From contig CAUJHF010000038.1 in NCBI GenBank assembly GCA_963204745.1, forward strand, positions 1-47,600: DNA of 47,600 nt. Direction: 5' to 3'. Origin of the DNA: Pseudomonadota bacterium. GTDB taxonomy: Bacteria > Pseudomonadota > Gammaproteobacteria > Steroidobacterales > GCA-2729495. Below the pieces are notes generated by a model that saw only the letters and a program-made list of their open reading frames with translations, searched no databases and was not told the origin of the DNA. Both the position numbers and the translations under genes were made by a program. Below, piece by piece: positions 1 through 8,417 of the stretch. Position 1 is the stretch's first letter, and the number at the start of each line of letters is the position of its first letter.

Positions 1-854
1 ATACCGGCGACGATTTCGAGCATCTCGGGCTGCACATCTCGCCGGATATCGACACGGTGACGTACTGGCTCGCCGGGATCAACGATCGCGCGCGCGGCTG
101 GGGCCTGGCCGGAGAAAGCTGGGCGTTCATGGACGCGCTGGAACGGCTCGGCGGCGAAACCTGGTTCCGGCTCGGCGACCGCGACCTCGCCACGCACCTG
201 GAACGCACGCGGCTGCTGGCTGCCGGGCAGAGCCTGAGCGATGTCACGCAACACCTGTGTACACGGCTCGGCGTCAGAATCCGCATCCTGCCGATGTCCG
301 ACCTGCCGGTGCGCACCGTGCTCGACTGCGAAACCGCCGCCGGCCCGGCCACCCTGAGCTTCCAGGACTACTTCGTGCGCCAGCGTGCCGAACCACGCGT
401 GACGGCGATTCATTATCAGGGTGCCAGCGCAGCCCCGCCGGCTGCCGCGCTCGCCGCAACGCTGACGGATCCCGATCTCGCGGCAATCTTCATCGCTCCC
501 TCAAACCCCTGGCTCAGCATCGACCCGATACTCGCCATTCCGTCAATTCGCGCCGCGGTACGCTCTGCACGCGCGCCGGTCGTCGCCGTATCACCGATCG
601 TCGGTGGCCAGGCACTGAAGGGGCCGACCGCAAAGATCATGACAGAACTCGGTCTCCGGCCCTCGGCGCAGGCGGTGGCGCATCACTATCGCGACCTGCT
701 CGGCGGTTTCATCCTCGACCAGACCGACGCCGGCGAAGCAGCAGCGATCATCGATGCCGGCATCGCGGTGGCCGCGACGCAGACTGTCATGCACACGCTC
801 GATGACCGGCAGAAGCTTGCCAGCTTTGCGCTTGGTTTCGCGGCCACGCTCTGA
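1..854 (+). CDS. cofD: CofD-type phospholactate (or analogue) transferase, 5' truncated
   Basis: CofD/FbiA moves the phospholactyl-type group of the GPP-activated precursor onto the deazaflavin FO, giving (dehydro-)F420-0 in the cytoplasm. The frame is open from base 3 and begins inside the family's N-terminal NTGDDFEHLGLHISPDIDTV block, so the true start lies left of the window; the internal GTG at 57 is not the start. Near the middle the conserved APSNPWLSIDPILAIP segment and the SPIVGGQALKGPT block, both typical of CofD, are present. The gene ends 3 nt before cofC, which overlaps fbiC, so the three form one transcription unit for F420. Family assignment is firm. The acceptor chemistry (2-phospholactate, PEP or 3-phosphoglycerate branch) cannot be read from this gene. 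Confidence 0.95.
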   Translation, partial: TGDDFEHLGLHISPDIDTVTYWLAGINDRARGWGLAGESWAFMDALERLGGETWFRLGDRDLATHLERTRLLAAGQSLSDVTQHLCTRLGVRIRILPMSDLPVRTVLDCETAAGPATLSFQDYFVRQRAEPRVTAIHYQGASAAPPAAALAATLTDPDLAAIFIAPSNPWLSIDPILAIPSIRAAVRSARAPVVAVSPIVGGQALKGPTAKIMTELGLRPSAQAVAHHYRDLLGGFILDQTDAGEAAAIIDAGIAVAATQTVMHTLDDRQKLASFALGFAATL

Positions 855-857
855 GTC

Positions 858-1547
858 ATGGCCAGCGCCATCATAACCAGCGCCTGGGCACTGGTACCGG
901 TCAAGCCTTTCGCCCGCGCCAAGACGCGGCTCGATGGCTTGCTCACCCGCGAGGAATGCGCGCAGCTCGCTGCACAGATGCTGCTCGACGTGCTGCGCGC
1001 CCTCGGCGCCACGCCCCTGATCAGCGGCATCAGCCTGCTGGGCAACGAGCCGCAACTCGCTGCACTCAGCGCGGGCAGTGGCGCACAGCTGCTGCCAGAA
1101 CCGCCCGGCGACGACTATCGGAAGGCACTCGGCGATGCCGCCGCCAATCTGGCTGCACAGGGCGTGCGTCATCTGCTGGTTCTGCCCGCCGACCTGCCCA
1201 CGCTCTCTGCCGCGGATGTCACCCGGCTGCTGGAAAGCCACAGGGACGGCATCAGCCTGTGCCCCGCCGCGCGGGACGGCGGCACCAATGCACTGTTGCT
1301 CAGTCCGCCAACGGCGATTCCCTTTCTGTATGGACCCGATAGCGCAAAGCGGCACCTGGAAGCCGCCCGCGCCAGGGGGATACCGGCACGGCACAGTGAA
1401 CTGGCAGGATTTGCACGTGACATCGACACGCCCGATGATGTTCACTGGCTGCTGGAGCAGCGTATCGCCTGTGCGACGCTGGCCTGGCTGAAGTCCAGCG
1501 GCATCCGCGACCGACTCAGACGACAACAAAAGGCCACAGATTCTTGA
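858..1547 (+). CDS. cofC: CofC-type guanylyltransferase for F420 biosynthesis
   Basis: CofC/FbiD activates the F420 side-chain precursor (2-phospholactate, PEP or 3-phosphoglycerate in different lineages) with GTP for CofD. The 229-aa product has the usual length. It carries the N-terminal nucleotide-binding motif VPVKPFARAKTRL, the central LLVLPADLPTLSAADV segment and the C-terminal RDGGTNALLL and YGPDSAKRHLEAA blocks of the family. ATG at 858 follows the cofD stop by 3 nt, and the TGA stop overlaps the TTG start of fbiC, indicating translational coupling. Substrate choice is known to vary in Proteobacteria, and I cannot determine it here. Confidence 0.94.
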   Translation: MASAIITSAWALVPVKPFARAKTRLDGLLTREECAQLAAQMLLDVLRALGATPLISGISLLGNEPQLAALSAGSGAQLLPEPPGDDYRKALGDAAANLAAQGVRHLLVLPADLPTLSAADVTRLLESHRDGISLCPAARDGGTNALLLSPPTAIPFLYGPDSAKRHLEAARARGIPARHSELAGFARDIDTPDDVHWLLEQRIACATLAWLKSSGIRDRLRRQQKATDS

Positions 1548-3931
1548 AAACACCGGCCGCTGCGCATCCTGAACTGCCGGACCTGCTGACGCTCGGCGAG
1601 TCGCCGCTGCCTGAACTGATGGGTTCAGCGGCTGCACTGCGCGATGCGGGGCACGGCGATATCGTCACCTGCTCGCGGAAGGTATTCATCCCGCTGACAG
1701 AACTGTGCCGCGATGTCTGTCACTACTGCACCTACGCCAAGACGCCACGGCGACTGACGAACGTCTACCTGTCAGCGGAAGAGGTACTTGCCATTGCCCG
1801 TGCCGGACAGGCAGCGGGCTGTCATGAAGCACTGTTCACGCTCGGCGACAAACCGGAACTGCGGTATCGCGCGGCCCGCGAGGCACTCGCCACGCTGGGG
1901 TTTGCGTCCACACTCGACTATCTGCGGGCGATGGCAGAACTGGTACGCCGGGAAACCGGGCTGCTGCCGCACCTGAACGCCGGCGTGATGTCATATGAGG
2001 AATTCCGCAGCCTGCGCGAAGTGGCGCCGTCGATGGGCATCATGCTGGAGTCAGCCGCATCCCGCCTCACACAGCGTGGCGGACCGCACTTCGGCTCTCC
2101 GGACAAGGCGCCCACCGTCCGGCTGCTGTCGATACGCGCTGCGGGCCAGGCTCGTGTGCCGCTCACCTCTGGCCTGCTGATCGGCATCGGCGAAACACGC
2201 GAGGAGCGCCTGCTGAGCCTGCTCGCGCTGCGCGACCTGCATGCCGAGCACGGTCATCTGCAGGAACTGATCCTGCAGAATTTCGTACCGAAGCCGGGCA
2301 CGAAGATGGCAAAGGCACCGGCACCGGCGTTTGAGGAACTGCTGTGGACCATCGCCATGGCACGGCATATCTTCGGTGCTGCAATGAGTTTGCAGACACC
2401 GCCCAACCTCAATACCGGCCGGCTCGCTGCGATCATCGCGGCCGGCTGCAACGACTGGGGCGGCGTTTCACCGGTCACGCCGGATCACGTGAACCCTGAG
2501 TCGCCCTGGCCGCATCTGGACAGTCTTGCGGAGCAGACCCGTGCGGCCGGCAAGACGCTTGTGCCGCGGCTCACGATCTATCCGCGCTACATCGAACAAC
2601 GGCAGGAGTGGCTGCATCCGGGACTCGTCGCCAGCGTCCTGAAGCACGCCGATGCGAGCGGCCTGGCGCGTACCGATGACTGGTCACCCGGCGCGGGACT
2701 GGCACCGCCAGTCGCTGCACCGGCTGCCGCTGTCCGGCGACCGGACTCGCCAGCGGCGCAGCTGATGGAACGCGCACGCCAGGGTGAGCGCCTCAGCGAA
2801 GACGAGGTCACGCATCTGTTTTCACTGCGCGGGACCGACTGCGAGCAGCTGCTGCAGCTCGCCAACGAGGCCCGTGCTGAACGCTGTGGCGACACGATCA
2901 GCTACGTGGTCAACCGCAACATCAACTACACCAACCTCTGTACCTACAAGTGCAGCTTCTGCGCTTTCTCGAAGGGCAAGACCCACGAAGACCTGCGCGG
3001 CGCGCCCTATGTGCTCGACATGAGCGAGGTCGCGCGACGCACTGAAGAAGCCTGGCAACGCGGCGCGACTGAAGTATGCCTGCAGGGCGGCATCCATCCG
3101 GCCTTCACCGGCCAGACCTACCTCGACGTGCTGCATGCCGTGAAAGAAGCCGCACCAGACATCCACGTGCATGCTTTCTCGCCGCTTGAAGTCACGCAGG
3201 GGGCAAAGACGCTGGGGCTTCCGCTCGACACCTTTTTACGGCAGCTCAAGGCGGCGGGCCTCGGCACATTGCCCGGCACGGCCGCGGAAATTCTCGACGA
3301 CGAGGTGCGACGCCATATCTGCCCGGACAAGGTGAATACCGCCGCCTGGTTTGGTGTGATGCGCACAGCGCACGCACTCGGCCTGCGCACGACTTCCACG
3401 ATCATGTTCGGCCACCTCGAAACGACGCGACACTGGGCGCGACACCTGCTCGGCCTGCGCGACCTGCAGGTCGAAACCGGCGGGTTCACCGAATTCGTGC
3501 CGCTGCCCTTCGTACATATGGAAGCGCCGGTTTACCGTCGCGGCATGGCGCGTCCCGGCCCGACCTGGCGTGAAACCATGCTGATGCATGGTGTCGCCCG
3601 CCTCGTGCTCGGCCCGGTACTGCACAACATCCAGGTGAGCTGGACAAAACTCGGTGAAGAAGGTGCGGCGCGCATACTCAACGCCGGCGCCAACGATCTG
3701 GGTGGCACACTGATGAACGAGAGCATCTCTCGCGCAGCAGGTGCGGCCTTCGGGCAGGAATTGTCACCGGAGCGCATGGATGCGCTGATCGAAAGTATCG
3801 GCCGTCGCCCGGTACAGCGCACGACGCTGTATGGGACACCGCCAGCCGAACGCATCGCGCAGTCGTATCAGGCTACACCGCTTGAAGCGCTGCAATTCCG
3901 CAGCGCAAAGGAGTATCGCGCCGGCCACTGA
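1544..3931 (+). CDS. fbiC: FbiC: fused CofG-CofH deazaflavin (FO) synthase
   Basis: This 795-aa bifunctional radical-SAM enzyme joins tyrosine and 5-amino-6-ribitylamino-uracil (CofH) and cyclises the product to the deazaflavin FO (CofG). Two radical-SAM domains are visible. The N-terminal CofG half has C55/C59/C62 in CRDVCHYCTY. The C-terminal CofH half has C466/C470/C473 in CTYKCSFCAF. They are separated by an Ala/Pro-rich linker near residues 385-405. Fused FbiC is the actinobacterial arrangement, whereas archaea encode CofG and CofH separately, so the fusion suggests an acquired pathway. The TTG start at 1544 overlaps the cofC stop; no better start is present. Assignment is very secure. 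Confidence 0.97.
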   Translation: MKTPAAAHPELPDLLTLGESPLPELMGSAAALRDAGHGDIVTCSRKVFIPLTELCRDVCHYCTYAKTPRRLTNVYLSAEEVLAIARAGQAAGCHEALFTLGDKPELRYRAAREALATLGFASTLDYLRAMAELVRRETGLLPHLNAGVMSYEEFRSLREVAPSMGIMLESAASRLTQRGGPHFGSPDKAPTVRLLSIRAAGQARVPLTSGLLIGIGETREERLLSLLALRDLHAEHGHLQELILQNFVPKPGTKMAKAPAPAFEELLWTIAMARHIFGAAMSLQTPPNLNTGRLAAIIAAGCNDWGGVSPVTPDHVNPESPWPHLDSLAEQTRAAGKTLVPRLTIYPRYIEQRQEWLHPGLVASVLKHADASGLARTDDWSPGAGLAPPVAAPAAAVRRPDSPAAQLMERARQGERLSEDEVTHLFSLRGTDCEQLLQLANEARAERCGDTISYVVNRNINYTNLCTYKCSFCAFSKGKTHEDLRGAPYVLDMSEVARRTEEAWQRGATEVCLQGGIHPAFTGQTYLDVLHAVKEAAPDIHVHAFSPLEVTQGAKTLGLPLDTFLRQLKAAGLGTLPGTAAEILDDEVRRHICPDKVNTAAWFGVMRTAHALGLRTTSTIMFGHLETTRHWARHLLGLRDLQVETGGFTEFVPLPFVHMEAPVYRRGMARPGPTWRETMLMHGVARLVLGPVLHNIQVSWTKLGEEGAARILNAGANDLGGTLMNESISRAAGAAFGQELSPERMDALIESIGRRPVQRTTLYGTPPAERIAQSYQATPLEALQFRSAKEYRAGH

Positions 3932-3957
3932 CAAGATCGCGGTCAGACGCGGATTTT

Positions 3958-4872
3958 TCAGGCGGCCTGACGCACCGGCGCGGTTTCTTCTCCACCGAGT
4001 CCGGCCAGCAATTCTTCCAGCAGCTGCGACAGCTCACCGGTCATCAGGGCAAAGTCGATATCAAACTGCTCCTGCGGATTCTCGCCCTGCGCATTGTCGT
4101 CCTTGTAGACATCCAGAAACCGCACACGCTTGATGTACAGGTTCTGCTGCAGCATGAAGGCAATGCGTTCGTTCCAGACCAGTCCGAGCCGGGTCGGCGT
4201 CTTGCCGGCGCCAAGATGACTGCGGATCTCGGCACTGTCGAGCGGATGATTCACGTAGCGGATGGTTGCACCGCCGCCATCGACGGCCTGCAACTCCAGA
4301 TCCTGATCGATGCTGAAGCGGCCGGGTACCCGCCCCTGCGTCAGCCAGGTGGCCATCGCGCCGGCCGGTGAATTCAGGCTGGCGACCGGTTGTACGGCAA
4401 AACTGCCCAGCGTCTCGCGCAGCGTTTCCACCAGCTCCTCGGCGCGTGGCGCGCTGCTGGTATTCACCGCCAGCCAGCGCTGCTGAAGGTTGAGCCAGGC
4501 ATGCGTCGTGCGACGACTGGTGAGCGCCCGCGAGCGTAATTCGTCTGTAACCCGGGCCTTGAGTTCGCGCATCTGTCGACGACCCACCGGATAGCCCTGT
4601 TGCGCGGCAAGCTCCACCGCCCTTTCTTTGGCCTGCTGGTTGATGACTGAGGCGGGCAGCAGCTTGCGATCGACACCGAGCGCGAGCAGATGATGCCTGC
4701 CCTGCGTATAGAGCAGCCTCTCGTCGCGGCCACAGGCCACGAAGCCGCGAGTCTGCATGTCGAAACCACTGCAGGGCTGCAGCGGCCGGCGTCCAAGGGC
4801 TTCTTCGAGTTCTGCGGCCGGAACGGACCAGTTCTCAGGAAGGCGGTAGAGAATCAGGTTCTTGAACAACAC
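3958..4872 (-). CDS. rdgC: Recombination-associated protein RdgC
   Basis: RdgC is a ring-shaped, sequence-independent DNA-binding protein that modulates RecA access to duplex DNA, confined mainly to beta- and gammaproteobacteria. The 304-aa length matches the family. Characteristic stretches are the start MLFKNLILYRLPE, the segment GFVACGRDERLLYTQGRHHL, and the late block KTPTRLGLVWNERIAFMLQ followed by LYIKRVRFLDVYKDD. It converges on the fbiC operon (26 nt apart) and is read away from the REP array at 4943-5041. No operon partner is apparent. Confidence 0.96.
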   Translation of the reverse strand: MLFKNLILYRLPENWSVPAAELEEALGRRPLQPCSGFDMQTRGFVACGRDERLLYTQGRHHLLALGVDRKLLPASVINQQAKERAVELAAQQGYPVGRRQMRELKARVTDELRSRALTSRRTTHAWLNLQQRWLAVNTSSAPRAEELVETLRETLGSFAVQPVASLNSPAGAMATWLTQGRVPGRFSIDQDLELQAVDGGGATIRYVNHPLDSAEIRSHLGAGKTPTRLGLVWNERIAFMLQQNLYIKRVRFLDVYKDDNAQGENPQEQFDIDFALMTGELSQLLEELLAGLGGEETAPVRQAA

Positions 4873-4942
4873 GAGTCACGGATCCACGGCTGGGGGCGGG
4901 CGAGTATACGTGCTCAGAACGGACGCGGGTTATTCCCCGCCA

Positions 4943-5041
4943 GGAGCACCTTCTGTAGGAGCGCCTTCAGGCGCGATCTGTCGCCCATGATCGCGCCTGA
5001 AGGCGTTCCTACAGAAGGTGCTCCTACAGAAGGCGCTCCTA
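4943..5041. repeat. REP/BIME-like palindromic array, locus 1
   Basis: A near-perfect inverted repeat of about 35 bp per arm: GGAGCACCTTCTGTAGGAGC on the left mirrors the GCTCC-ending right arm, with a ~10-nt loop at about 4978-4988. A further half-unit (AGAAGGCGCTCCTAG) follows. The core GTAGGAGCGCCTTCAGGCGC recurs at about 36.4, 39.7 and 43.2 kb. It lies in the gap between rdgC and the 3' end of the membrane-protein gene at 5039. That gene's stop codon TAG is the TAG of the last repeat unit (CCCTAGGAGCGCC on the minus strand). Confidence 0.85.
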
Positions 5042-5608
5042 GGGGTTCCTGCTCCACAAGCGCTCGGCAAACTGCGCAGATTCAGCATCATGGTCGGTAC
5101 GCTCGTCAGCCTGCACATACTCGCCGGCATCAGCCGGCGGAATAAAGCGCGCAACTTCGTCCGTGACGAATTCCCAGCACCAGTCAGCAAGGACACCATG
5201 ATAGGGCCGCCCCCATGCAGCACTGACCGAGTCCGTGTCGGCATCGACCACAAACAGGCGCACATCGCGTCGACGCATATTCCAGTCAGTGCGCAGCGTC
5301 TCTGCCAGCACAGCTGGTCCAAAAACCAGCAGCCACCATTGCGCGGGGAACTGATCGCCGCGACGGCGCTTCACAACGCGACCGAGGATCCAGCATTCGA
5401 TGATCTGCGGCTGCTCTGCATTCAGCTGCTGGAGATAGCGCTGCATATCCGGTTCAAGCCGGAAACGCGGCACACTGCCCGTCCACGAATCGCCGGCGCT
5501 GCGCATCAGGTGGGTGGGCGCGAGGCCGGTCACGGCGACGTACGCAAATAACCCGCCCAAGCAGACATCGAAGACGACCTGTGCACCGCTCATCAACAGG
5601 GCGGGCAA
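5039..5608 (-). CDS. Uncharacterised membrane-anchored protein downstream of slyX
   Basis: I do not recognise the family. From the TTG at 5606-5608 the product is 189 aa with one hydrophobic segment (residues ~9-30, VVFDVCLGGLFAYVAVTGLA) and a soluble part rich in Trp and Arg. The frame stays open upstream to about 5818 and there encodes a second good transmembrane helix (LRVLAGLLALAALFAAVSLV), with no ATG, GTG or TTG. The natural start is therefore probably a rarer codon such as ATT at 5768-5770 or CTG at 5789-5791, next to or overlapping slyX. The gene likely forms an operon with slyX. Its TAG stop is contributed by the REP element. Expression is likely; function is unknown. Confidence 0.6.
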   Translation of the reverse strand: MPALLMSGAQVVFDVCLGGLFAYVAVTGLAPTHLMRSAGDSWTGSVPRFRLEPDMQRYLQQLNAEQPQIIECWILGRVVKRRRGDQFPAQWWLLVFGPAVLAETLRTDWNMRRRDVRLFVVDADTDSVSAAWGRPYHGVLADWCWEFVTDEVARFIPPADAGEYVQADERTDHDAESAQFAERLWSRNP

Positions 5609-5762
5609 ATCAGCGATACCGTGCGCCCGGGCACTACTGACCAGCGATACCGCCGCAAACAGGGCCGCCAGGGCCAGCAGGCCAGCCAGAACCCGCAGCC
5701 AGACCGGTACGACATACAGGCGGGTCGTGGCCCGTTCGTTTGGCGGCGGAATGGACTCCGGA

Positions 5763-6002
5763 TCAGTAATGGGGAGGGATCTCCGCCTCAGGTGCCGGCT
5801 CGCCGACCCGGCTTTCGATCAGTTCGAGCTGCTGCTTGAGTTGCTGGTTGCGCAGCACCGTCTCATCCAGCCGCTGCGACTGCTGGTAAAGCACATCACT
5901 CAATTCCTGTATCGCCCGCTCCAGATGCGCACACTTGAACTCCAGCGCCTCAAGGCGCACCCCATCATTCACAGCCCTGCTCCCTGCCAACCCGGACCCC
6001 AA
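5763..6002 (-). CDS. slyX: SlyX family coiled-coil protein
   Basis: A 79-aa SlyX-family protein; the role is unknown, although the family is widespread in Proteobacteria. The core RLEALEFKCAHLERAIQELS followed by LDETVLRNQQLKQQLELIE is a short two-heptad coiled coil typical of SlyX, and the tail ends in the family's characteristic PPHY. It sits upstream of the membrane protein at 5039 in the same orientation and is divergent from the cold-shock gene. Confidence 0.9.
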   Translation of the reverse strand: MGSGLAGSRAVNDGVRLEALEFKCAHLERAIQELSDVLYQQSQRLDETVLRNQQLKQQLELIESRVGEPAPEAEIPPHY

Positions 6003-6239
6003 ACGGAGTCCGGATCCGGATTGTCACACAGCAGATTCGGCGGGAGTATTGACCCGCCCTGTGAGATCGCATACCTTGACTCACGCAAATGGCGTTTTTG
6101 GCCAGCTTTCGACTAAACATCCCGTCCGGGATTTCAAGACGAGTGCTTCCCTCAAACTCCATAATTGTTAAAGGTCACGCGGGGCGGCGTTTTCCCAAGT
6201 GTCCTGTTTTTTTTAACGCCATAAGGAATACTTACGTTA

Positions 6240-6443
6240 ATGGCTACCGGAACAGTCAAGTGGTTTAACGCCCAGAAGGGCTTCGGGTTCATCCAGCCGT
6301 CCGACGGCTCGAAGGACGTCTTTGTTCATGTGACCGCAGTGCAGGCCGCCGGGATGGCGACCCTGAACGAAGGTCAGAGCATCTCCTTCGACATCACCAA
6401 CGAGCGTGGCAAGCCAGCTGCTGCCAACCTGCGGGCGTCCTGA
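6240..6443 (+). CDS. CspA-family cold-shock protein
   Basis: A 67-aa single cold-shock domain that binds single-stranded nucleic acid and acts as an RNA chaperone. RNP1 (KGFGFIQP) and RNP2 (VFVHVTAV) are intact, and [15 protein letters not shown] is the canonical N-terminus. ATG at 6240 follows AAGGA (6223-6227). The ~237-bp gap to slyX is AT-richer just before the gene and contains a long oligo-T stretch (about 6206-6214). It could hold a structured 5' leader as in other csp genes, but I see no certain promoter. A strong intrinsic terminator follows at 6524-6551. Confidence 0.95.
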   Translation: MATGTVKWFNAQKGFGFIQPSDGSKDVFVHVTAVQAAGMATLNEGQSISFDITNERGKPAAANLRAS

Positions 6444-6523
6444 TAACCGGTTCTGCGCTCTGACAGACCTCTGCTGAGGCAACTGTCAGCGGCGACCTGA
6501 ACAGGCATCATCGGATGCAATAG

Positions 6524-6551
6524 TGCCCCGGCCAGTCCGGGGCATTTTTTT
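6524..6551 (+). terminator. Intrinsic terminator of the cold-shock gene
   Basis: The 8-bp GC-rich stem TGCCCCGG / CCGGGGCA has a 5-nt loop and is followed directly by seven T residues, about 80 nt after the csp stop codon. This is the textbook rho-independent form. Confidence 0.93.
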
Positions 6552-6665
6552 GCCAGCCGTTTCTGCGCAGTGCACGGCGTAGACTGGCTATTGCGGCCCC
6601 ATGGCAATCTGCCGAGGCGGCCAGGACCGAACTACCGGAACCGAAGGCACAGCCGGGAGCAGACC

Positions 6666-8273
6666 TTGGACCAGACCGGTTCCAGCCCCCGCCGTCAGGC
6701 AGGCGAAACAGCAGCGTCCTCAGCACTGGTCGCCGGCTTGCTGAAACCCGGGGCCTGCGACCACCCCGTCGGCGCCCTCGAACTGATCGAAACCCACATT
6801 TCATGGGTCATCCTCACCGGCAAATACGCCTACAAGATCAAGAAGCCCGTCGATCTCGGCTTCCTGGATTTCTCCACACTGGCGAAACGGCATCACTACT
6901 GCAGAGAGGAAGTCCGTCTCAACCGGCGCCTCGCGCCTGAGTTTTATCTCCGTGTCATTCCAGTTACGGGAAGCCCCGACGCACCGCGCTTCGGTGGCGA
7001 CGGTAATGCGATCGAGTACGCGGTGCAGATGCGGCAGTTCCCGCCGTCGGCGCAACTCGACCGGCTGCTCGACCGCGGGGAACTCAAAGGCCGTCACCTG
7101 GATGCCTTCGCGAGGTTCATCGCTGATTTCCACCAGCGGGTGTCCATTGCCGGGGCCGGCATGATGCACGGCGGGCCGGAACGGATCATCGCGCCCGCGA
7201 TGGAGAATTTCCCCGACCTGCGGCAGTGCCTGCCGGATCCGGTATCAGGGCAACGGATCGCCGAACTGGAGCAGTGGACCATTACGGCCTTTGCGCGATT
7301 GCGGGAGCATTTCCAGCAGCGCAAGCGGGACGGCTTTGTCCGCGAATGCCATGGCGACCTGCACCTGCGCAACCTGGCCTGGGTCAACGACAGCCCGCTT
7401 GTGTTTGACTGCCTCGAATTCAACCCGGACCTGCGCTGGATCGACGTACTGAACGAAGTGGCCTTTCTCGTGATGGACCTTGAGGCACGTCGGCAGCCGG
7501 AACTCGCCGCACGCTTTCTCAACCTGTACCTCGAATTCACGGGGGACTATGCCGGCCTGGCCGTCCTGCCCTTTTACCTGGTGTACCGGGCGCTGGTCCG
7601 GGCGAAGGTTGATGGCATCCGGGCACGTCAGGCCGGCATCGATGATCGGGAGCAGACCCTGGCCCGGACGGAAGCCCGCCGCTATCTGGCGCTGGCGCAA
7701 CGCTACACGCAGTCCGGACGACCACGGCTGATCCTTACTCGCGGCGTTTCCGCGTCCGGCAAGACAACGCTGTCCGGGGCGCTGGTCGAAAAGCTTGGCG
7801 CCATCCGCATTCGGTCCGATGTGGAGCGCAAGCGACTGGCCGGCCTGCCGGCCGATGCCGACGCACGCGCCGGCATCGGCCAGGGCATCTACGACTTGGC
7901 CGGAAGCCGCCGCACCTATGCGAGGTTGCTGGAACTCGCAGGCCAAGTGCTCGACGCCGGCTTTACGATCGTCGTCGATGCGGCCTTTCTCGAGACCTCG
8001 CAGCGGACGCCGTTCCGGGCAATGGCCGCGGCGCGCGGAATTGCCTGCACGATTATCGAGGCTGGCGCACCGCCGGACATGCTGCGTGAGCGCATCGCAA
8101 GTCGGGCGCGGGGCGCGTCCGATGCGGACCTTGCGGTGCTCGAACACCAGCTCGATACCTGGCAACCGCTGACCGTCGACGAGCGCGTACATGCGGTGCA
8201 GGTGGACACCTCGCTGCCCCTCGACCGGGACGAGCTGGCGGCACGGCTCACGGACGCGGTCACCCGAAAATAA
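6666..8273 (+). CDS. APH-like / P-loop kinase fusion protein (COG2187-COG0645 type)
   Basis: The N-terminal half resembles aminoglycoside phosphotransferase/choline-kinase folds: KYAYKIKKPVDLGFLDFSTL near the start and the catalytic-loop-like CHGDLHLRNL at about residues 228-237. The C-terminal half is a small P-loop kinase with Walker A GVSASGKTT at about 360-368. The substrate of this fused family is unknown. I place the start at TTG 6666, preceded by GGGAG at 6655-6659. An in-frame ATG at 6570 would add 32 basic, low-complexity residues right after the csp terminator and looks non-coding. The 3' end of this gene is the left edge of the tandem duplication that created the two CTERM genes downstream. 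Confidence 0.85.
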   Translation: MDQTGSSPRRQAGETAASSALVAGLLKPGACDHPVGALELIETHISWVILTGKYAYKIKKPVDLGFLDFSTLAKRHHYCREEVRLNRRLAPEFYLRVIPVTGSPDAPRFGGDGNAIEYAVQMRQFPPSAQLDRLLDRGELKGRHLDAFARFIADFHQRVSIAGAGMMHGGPERIIAPAMENFPDLRQCLPDPVSGQRIAELEQWTITAFARLREHFQQRKRDGFVRECHGDLHLRNLAWVNDSPLVFDCLEFNPDLRWIDVLNEVAFLVMDLEARRQPELAARFLNLYLEFTGDYAGLAVLPFYLVYRALVRAKVDGIRARQAGIDDREQTLARTEARRYLALAQRYTQSGRPRLILTRGVSASGKTTLSGALVEKLGAIRIRSDVERKRLAGLPADADARAGIGQGIYDLAGSRRTYARLLELAGQVLDAGFTIVVDAAFLETSQRTPFRAMAAARGIACTIIEAGAPPDMLRERIASRARGASDADLAVLEHQLDTWQPLTVDERVHAVQVDTSLPLDRDELAARLTDAVTRK

Positions 8274-8417
8274 CGTTCTGTAAAACAAAACACATTACCG
8301 TCACGGGAAAATCATCCGTGCATATGACGACGCCGGGAAGCCGGCTTAGGACTATCTCCCTCAACGCAATACAACAACAGCTATGGCGTGCAACACCGCG
8401 CCTCGGGGAGAAAGTCG

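Noticed and set aside
591-1637. Long minus-strand open frame (348 aa) over cofD/cofC
   Set aside because: It is antisense to two well-supported genes, has no recognisable domain and is Gln/Arg-rich in the manner of GC-rich shadow frames.
4943-5041. Intrinsic terminator or CRISPR-like repeat
   Set aside because: Palindromic units lack a T-run, and there are no uniform spacers; the same core recurs at four unlinked loci, fitting REP/BIME elements.
6003-6239. Specific cspA-type promoter or cold-box leader
   Set aside because: TTGACT at 6077 and CATAAT at 6160 are not correctly spaced with partner boxes, so no promoter is claimed.
7245-8288. 347-aa minus-strand open frame inside the kinase gene
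   Set aside because: Opposite strand of a protein with clear APH and P-loop motifs; no motif of its own.
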